The notes under the pieces were generated by a model. The model did no database searches and was not told the DNA's origin. It was given only the letters and a program-made list of their open reading frames with translations. A stretch of 64,000 nucleotides of DNA from contig LN890280.1 in the NCBI GenBank assembly GCA_900065925.1, positions 1,480,451 through 1,544,450 on the forward strand, written 5' to 3'. This document shows, one piece after another, positions 59,182-64,000 of this stretch (positions are counted from its first letter, which is position 1; each line of letters starts with the position of its first letter). This DNA comes from Nitrosotalea devaniterrae. Its GTDB lineage: Archaea; Thermoproteota; Nitrososphaeria; Nitrososphaerales; Nitrosopumilaceae. The position numbers were made by a program, and so were the translations under genes.

Positions 59182-60633
59182 GTGAAAACAGATTATGATA
59201 TCATAGTAGCTGGAGGAGGCCTTGCAGGAATGATTGCTGCCCAATCTGCATCCTATTATTCTAAACAGAGATTATCAATTCTAATAATAGACAGAAATCC
59301 AGAACTTACAATAGGCAAAAAGACAATCAATGGTTGGGTTTGTGGAGACGCGGTTGGAAAGAATACTGTAGACTACATGACCGAACGAATAAAGATTGCA
59401 TGGGGCAACCCTGAGATCGAACATCCAGTAAAGGGAGTGATGGCATTTTCTCCGGATAAAGAAACCTCAATTCCCTTTGATGGTGACGGTTACATGTTAA
59501 ACAGACAACAACTTCCTCAACGCCAACTTCGTGATGCAAAGAAGGCAGGAATCAACATCCAGTATTCTACAGCATTAAGAGGTCTACTATACGATAATGG
59601 AACAGTTGTAGGAGTAGAAGGAACAAATCTAATTACAAATGAACCATTCAAAAAAACTGCAAAGATAGTGGTTGACGCTACAGGAGTTACTTCCATGTTA
59701 AGAAACGGTTTGACCATAAGCACAAAGATAGAACGAAAGATAGATCGTGATGACTTGGAATCAACTGGAAGACACATCATGAAATTTGAACAAGGAATTG
59801 ATGACAAGAGAGAATTTGATCCAGATTACTGCATAATCCATCTTGATCAAGATATAGCTCCAGGAGGATACGGATGGGTTTTCCCAAAAGGAAAAAACAA
59901 AGTCAACATCGGTTTAGGAGTACAACAAAAGGAATTGATAAAGAGGAATCAAAGACTTGGTGCACATGATGATGTCACTAAACTGATTAATGATTATGTA
60001 AAGATAAACAAAGCAATCAAAAATCCAAAATTATCAGACGACGAAATGGATTCTAATAATGTAACAGGTAACTGGCAAGTATCAGTCAGAAGACAAAACG
60101 ATTGTTTGGTTGCAAATGGATACATGATGGTTGGTGATTCTGCATGGATGCCAAAACCACTTGATGCGGGAGGAATTGGTCCTGCAATAGTTGCAGCCAC
60201 AATTCTAGGCAAAAATGCAGTAAATGCAATTGAAGCAAATGATGTTAGCGAGACAGGTCTCTGGCAATACAATATTGACTTCATAAATGACTATGGATAC
60301 AAAACAGCAGGTCTTGAAATTTTTAGACGTCTACTTCAAACCCTTACAAATGATCAGATAAACTATGGAATGAAACACTTTTTGTCAAAGTTGGATGTAG
60401 AAGCAATCAGCAAAGGAGAGCATCCAGACTTTGGAACAGTTGGAAAACTAGGCATGATGATAAGAGGCGCTCTTAACAAAAAGTTAGCAGACGGGCTAAG
60501 ATTCACTGCACAACAAAATAAGATATTAACTGAACATTACTACAATTTCCCTAAGAAACCAGATGGTTTTGACGCCTGGCAGAAAACTTTGCACCACATA
60601 CTAGACGAATCATATGCAAAGATAGAAGTTTAG
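59182..60633 (+). CDS. Geranylgeranyl reductase family FAD protein
   Basis: This 483-residue flavoprotein has IIVAGGGLAGMIAAQSA (FAD motif), INGWVCGDAVGK, PGGYGWVFPKGKNKVNIGLG and MMVGDSAWMPKPLDAGGIGPAIVAA. It saturates geranylgeranyl chains of archaeal ether lipids or of menaquinone side chains. GTG 59182 follows TTTTAAATA at 59151-59159 and would give a leaderless start. Confidence 0.9.
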   Translation: MKTDYDIIVAGGGLAGMIAAQSASYYSKQRLSILIIDRNPELTIGKKTINGWVCGDAVGKNTVDYMTERIKIAWGNPEIEHPVKGVMAFSPDKETSIPFDGDGYMLNRQQLPQRQLRDAKKAGINIQYSTALRGLLYDNGTVVGVEGTNLITNEPFKKTAKIVVDATGVTSMLRNGLTISTKIERKIDRDDLESTGRHIMKFEQGIDDKREFDPDYCIIHLDQDIAPGGYGWVFPKGKNKVNIGLGVQQKELIKRNQRLGAHDDVTKLINDYVKINKAIKNPKLSDDEMDSNNVTGNWQVSVRRQNDCLVANGYMMVGDSAWMPKPLDAGGIGPAIVAATILGKNAVNAIEANDVSETGLWQYNIDFINDYGYKTAGLEIFRRLLQTLTNDQINYGMKHFLSKLDVEAISKGEHPDFGTVGKLGMMIRGALNKKLADGLRFTAQQNKILTEHYYNFPKKPDGFDAWQKTLHHILDESYAKIEV

Positions 60634-60766
60634 ATTTACAAACTCAAGAAATTTTATCATATTGAATCAATTCCAGACCAATCATTGAATTCTTTTCTCA
60701 AATAGTAGCTTCGAACCTAACAAAAGCAAAGACATTTTTAAATTAAGGAGAAGAGTTGGATCAAAT

Positions 60767-61567
60767 GTGCTTACAGAATCATCATTATACATAGACTGGA
60801 ACAACTCCTTTGAAGTTTTAGACAAGGCATTTGCAGCTAATCTATTTGTTCTTGTAATAGGTCCAAAAGGAACAGGTAAGACTACACTAGTAAGAGAGTT
60901 TGCTGCAAAGAGAGGAATTCAACTTGAATCAATTAATTTTAGTTTGAGAACACGTGAAAGTCACCTAGTAGGAGCAAAAACATTAGAGAATGGAGCAATT
61001 GGATTTGAACAAGGAATTCTAGTCAAATCCATGAAAGAAGGAAATATGCTGTATCTTGATGAGATAAATTCTGCAGAAGCAGATGTTCTTCTCCGACTTG
61101 ATGAGGCATTAGATGATAGACGGCAGATTGTTCTAAAAGAATCAGGGGGAGAACTGATAAAAGCTGCAAAAGGATGGTTTGTTGTTGCTACAATTAATCC
61201 ATTATCACATGTTGGAACAAAAGAGCTACCACCTCAATTGTTAAGCAGATTTCCAATAAGACTCAGATTAGATTATCCACCAGAGGACATTGAATTTCAG
61301 ATAGTCAAACAGTATTCATCTGGATCCCATGAAAAAGAGATCATGCAAGGAATAAAGTTGGCAAATATTTTGCGACAAGCAGCTGCAGTAGAAGAGTTAT
61401 ACTATTCTCCAAGCTTGCGTGAGACAATAGCATTTGCAAAGATACTTGATTCTGGCATGAAAACAAGACAGGCCGCAGAGATAGTATTTGCTAATGTATA
61501 CTTGCAATGGGGCAGCATTGAATTCCAGAAAGTAAATGACATCATAACATCGATGTTTGGTAATTAA
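60767..61567 (+). CDS. MoxR-type AAA ATPase
   Basis: This 266-residue AAA+ protein has Walker A GPKGTGKTTL, Walker B MLYLDEINSAEADVLLRLDEAL, sensor region VVATINP and arginine-finger helix LPPQLLSRFPIRL. MoxR/NorQ/CbbQ proteins remodel or metallate enzymes together with a VWA partner, which is the next gene (ATG overlaps the stop by one base). The start is GTG 60767. Confidence 0.92.
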   Translation: MLTESSLYIDWNNSFEVLDKAFAANLFVLVIGPKGTGKTTLVREFAAKRGIQLESINFSLRTRESHLVGAKTLENGAIGFEQGILVKSMKEGNMLYLDEINSAEADVLLRLDEALDDRRQIVLKESGGELIKAAKGWFVVATINPLSHVGTKELPPQLLSRFPIRLRLDYPPEDIEFQIVKQYSSGSHEKEIMQGIKLANILRQAAAVEELYYSPSLRETIAFAKILDSGMKTRQAAEIVFANVYLQWGSIEFQKVNDIITSMFGN

Positions 61568-63132
61568 TGCAATCATTACATCTAAGAAATGATACATTAC
61601 TTGAGATAGCTACATTTCTTGTTAGGAGATGGTCTGGAAAAGAATCAATCACTGTTAGCATATCTGATCAAAAAGAAGTACAAACAAAATTACGAGAAAA
61701 CAAGGTTGTGATGTTCCCATTAGAAAAGTATCAAGGATCAGACTTTCAAAAATATAGACAGTTCAGAACAGCATTATGGTATGAAGCCATGAGAATTAGA
61801 TATTCAAACAAAATTCTCAGTAATGATCATGCCTTTGGTTTTATTCTCAATACTCTTGAAACAAGAAGAATCGAAACAATAGCAAGAACGGTATGGCAAG
61901 GAATGGATAGTGAAATTATCTTCAGATATGGTGTTTCTTGGCTGTACAGACCCCTATTGAATACACTATACGGAAATACTAGAATTGTGGAAGGTTTTTC
62001 CCAATATTTTCTGCTGGGAGATATCAAAGGAGAACTCTCACCTAGTGCATTTGAGAAAGTCCAAAAAGCAAGTAAATTAGCCTTGGAAATAGTCAAAGAA
62101 TCCATTGAAAAAAAATACGAAACAGATTGGCTTGAAAAGAAGATACCTGAAATAATCAAGATTTTGGAAATTGATCCACTTTTGACTATTCCAATATCAA
62201 TACCCAAAATCAGTTCAGGGATGGCACTTTCAGATCAAGAATTTGTGAAAACTTTGAACAAGATTTCCAAATATCGTGAAAGTGACTTTGGTGAATTAGA
62301 TCCTAACAAAATTTCTGAAGGTAAGGAAGTCTTTGAAGAATTCAAGGTTTTACTTGAAGAAGCGAAAAGGATAGGAAACAAAGGTCTCAACAATGAAGTG
62401 GTTGGGATAAGCATTCCAGCTGCAACAAACATAGACGAGACAAAGATCATCGACATGGATCTGATAAACCACCTTAAAGCAAAATTCAAAGAGTGGAAAT
62501 CAGGCTGGAAAGAAGAGCATGTTTTTTCAGGAGATGAGTTTGATGAAGAAGCACACATGGAGGGTCACAAGCCTTTCCTATCAGATAGAAAAATTGCAAT
62601 CAAGACCAAAATTGTGATACTCCTTGATCATTCCTCCAGCATAGCAAGTCAAGAAATACAGTACAAAAAAGCTACATTTGCTTTATGTGAGGTTTTAGAA
62701 TATTTGAAAGTAAAATTTTCAGTATATGCATTTAACACAGAACAAAAACAAGTTATTTGTTGGTTAGTAAAGCCAGAAAATTTGAAATGGAATAATATTT
62801 CTGCCAAGAGACTTGTACAGATAAAGGCAAATGGAAGCACTCCGTTAGCAGAAGTTTACAATATGTTACTACCGTCACTTCGATCAAAGAAACCAGACAT
62901 ATTTTTGACACTTACAGATGGTGAACCATCAGACCCTGATGCAGTTAGAGCGATAATGAGAGATTTCAAATCAATCGGTGTAAAGATGGTTGCAATAGGA
63001 TTTGGACCAGATACAGGAGATGCCATAGTAATTGCAAACAACCTTAGAAGATTAGGTTATGAGCGTACACTTGCAGTAAGCAGATTGAGCGACATCCCAA
63101 AAAGGGTTCTGAATGTACTTGGAACTAGTTGA
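61567..63132 (+). CDS. VWA domain protein (NorD/CoxE-like partner of MoxR)
   Basis: This 521-residue protein has a long helical N-terminal region and a C-terminal von Willebrand A domain (about residues 345-515) whose metal site is intact: VILLDHSSSIASQ (DxSxS), NGSTPLAEV and TLTDGEPSDPD. It works as the adaptor of a MoxR ATPase in activation of a metalloenzyme or other client. In thaumarchaea the client is unknown. The ASCH gene follows after 4 bp. Confidence 0.9.
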   Translation: MQSLHLRNDTLLEIATFLVRRWSGKESITVSISDQKEVQTKLRENKVVMFPLEKYQGSDFQKYRQFRTALWYEAMRIRYSNKILSNDHAFGFILNTLETRRIETIARTVWQGMDSEIIFRYGVSWLYRPLLNTLYGNTRIVEGFSQYFLLGDIKGELSPSAFEKVQKASKLALEIVKESIEKKYETDWLEKKIPEIIKILEIDPLLTIPISIPKISSGMALSDQEFVKTLNKISKYRESDFGELDPNKISEGKEVFEEFKVLLEEAKRIGNKGLNNEVVGISIPAATNIDETKIIDMDLINHLKAKFKEWKSGWKEEHVFSGDEFDEEAHMEGHKPFLSDRKIAIKTKIVILLDHSSSIASQEIQYKKATFALCEVLEYLKVKFSVYAFNTEQKQVICWLVKPENLKWNNISAKRLVQIKANGSTPLAEVYNMLLPSLRSKKPDIFLTLTDGEPSDPDAVRAIMRDFKSIGVKMVAIGFGPDTGDAIVIANNLRRLGYERTLAVSRLSDIPKRVLNVLGTS

Positions 63133-63136
63133 AGAG

Positions 63137-63592
63137 ATGAAGTGCCTCTCAGTATCTCAACCCTACGCCGATTTGATAGTTAATGGTAAAAAAACAATAG
63201 AATTGAGAACATGGAATACAAAATTCCGTGGTGAGTTTCTTATTCATGCTCCAATTAAGATCAAGGAAGAGGCATGTAAGAGACTGGACATTGACAAATC
63301 TAGTCTTAGAACAGGAGTAATCATAGGAAAAGTCGAAATTCACGATGTAAAATCATACGAGTCAGTGGAGGAACTCAAGAAGGACTATAACAAACATTTT
63401 GCCACCGAGGAGTTTTTACGCCACAGATATGGATTTTTACTCAGAAAACCACAGGCTCTCAGAGTTCCAGTACCATACAAAGGCAGCCTAGGATTTTTTG
63501 AAGCCAAGATAAAATCCAGACCATCTAAAAACGACATAAAATCAGAATTATTTGATGAAGAATACAGATACCAATGGATGGGAAAACACTAG
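63137..63592 (+). CDS. ASCH domain (PUA-like) protein
   Basis: This protein has 151 residues from ATG 63137 (MKCLSVSQPYADLIVNGKKTIELRTW), the ASCH signature of a PUA-like beta barrel; a longer frame begins inside the VWA gene. GEFLIHAPIKI and RTGVIIGKVEIHDV complete the barrel. ASCH domains bind RNA or modified bases and some are nucleases. It is the third gene of the MoxR-VWA operon. Confidence 0.85.
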   Translation: MKCLSVSQPYADLIVNGKKTIELRTWNTKFRGEFLIHAPIKIKEEACKRLDIDKSSLRTGVIIGKVEIHDVKSYESVEELKKDYNKHFATEEFLRHRYGFLLRKPQALRVPVPYKGSLGFFEAKIKSRPSKNDIKSELFDEEYRYQWMGKH

Positions 63593-63607
63593 GATATTAT
63601 TAAAAAA

Positions 63608-64000
63608 TTAAATCTTGATGTTTGGATTTTCTTTTTTAAGTTTTTCCCAATCTGCAAGAAAGTTTTTCAGACCGACATCTGTTAGGGGATGTTTCAACAT
63701 TTTTCCCAACACATCAGGCGGTAATGTCACTACATCTGCTCCAATTTTTGCTGCTTCTACTACATGCATAGGGTGTCTTACGCTTGCAACAAGAATTTGT
63801 GTACTAAATTTATAATTTTCAAAGACTTGATGCATTTCTCTGATAAGGTTCATTCCATCCTGTCCATTATCATCAAGCCTTCCAATAAACGGGCTTACAT
63901 ATTTCGCACCAGCTTTTGCTGCCAATATTGCCTGGTTTACAGAAAAGCAAAGTGTAACATTTACTGGAATATTTTCTGATGTCAGTATCTTACAGGCCTT
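63608..64000 (-). CDS. Transaldolase / fructose-6-phosphate aldolase (partial, N-terminus off window)
   Basis: The frame is open to the right edge (131 codons, stop at 63608). It has the TalC/MipB-type segments [66 protein letters not shown] and the closing [12 protein letters not shown]. The Schiff-base lysine lies outside the window. It converges with the ASCH gene, 15 bp apart. It should function in sugar interconversion, but the exact activity (transaldolase or F6P aldolase) is undecided. Confidence 0.88.
   Translation of the reverse strand, partial: KACKILTSENIPVNVTLCFSVNQAILAAKAGAKYVSPFIGRLDDNGQDGMNLIREMHQVFENYKFSTQILVASVRHPMHVVEAAKIGADVVTLPPDVLGKMLKHPLTDVGLKNFLADWEKLKKENPNIKI

Overview
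The window comes from an AT-rich archaeal chromosome that is almost certainly an ammonia-oxidising thaumarchaeon (Nitrososphaerota, order Nitrosopumilales, group I.1a). The direct evidence is a full ammonia monooxygenase cluster (amoA, amoX, amoC, divergent amoB), an ammonium transporter, a P-II protein, archaeal/eukaryal-type ribosomal proteins (S17e, S11, S15, S3Ae), an archaeal histone, intron-bearing tRNAs, KEOPS subunits, a geranylgeranyl reductase and many TATA boxes placed for leaderless transcripts. I do not name a species.

Layout. 0-5 kb: a MoaD-like/Cgi121 fusion (cut by the left edge), S17e, TatD, a histone, tRNA-Cys, and directly behind the tRNA a large AIPR-family putative defence nuclease. 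5-32 kb is mainly housekeeping: phosphohexomutase, ThiL, S11, RtcB, PurB, pterin enzymes, ValRS, aconitase, PdxS/PdxT, a two-intron tRNA-Trp, PheRS, TrpRS and PPAT, with small thaumarchaeal hypotheticals between them. 32.8-35.8 kb is an accessory island: a SWIM-finger DDE transposase divergent from a small zinc-protein operon, the two separated by a striking symmetric promoter/operator. 36-44 kb holds a membrane glycosyltransferase, five tRNAs or regulators with odd features, a PAS sensor kinase lacking its phospho-acceptor histidine, and an AbiTii-like gene next to a DNA adenine methyltransferase. 44.4-54.5 kb is the nitrogen-metabolism block: amoAXC, amoB, amt, a Cas4-like protein with a degenerate nuclease site, P-II, an exported protein and two small membrane proteins that may be AmoY and AmoZ. 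54.5-64 kb returns to housekeeping: S15, a RecJ-like DHH protein, Pcc1, SerRS, S3Ae, an exosome-associated protein, geranylgeranyl reductase, a MoxR-VWA-ASCH operon and a transaldolase cut by the right edge.

How the parts connect. Amt and P-II would import and sense ammonium for the AMO complex. The promoter of amt recurs almost exactly in front of the Cas4-like gene, with the same TATA-to-start spacing, which moves the amt start downstream and suggests common control. KEOPS components, tRNA ligase RtcB, intron-containing tRNAs and five aminoacyl-tRNA synthetase genes make tRNA biology the second theme. Best candidates for something new: the Amt/Cas4-like shared promoter with a nuclease-dead Cas4 homologue, the MoaD-Cgi121 fusion, the nuclease-like domain fused to a 6-pyruvoyl-tetrahydropterin synthase, the AbiTii plus Dam pair, the AIPR gene at tRNA-Cys, and several GC-rich structured intergenic elements that may be small RNAs.
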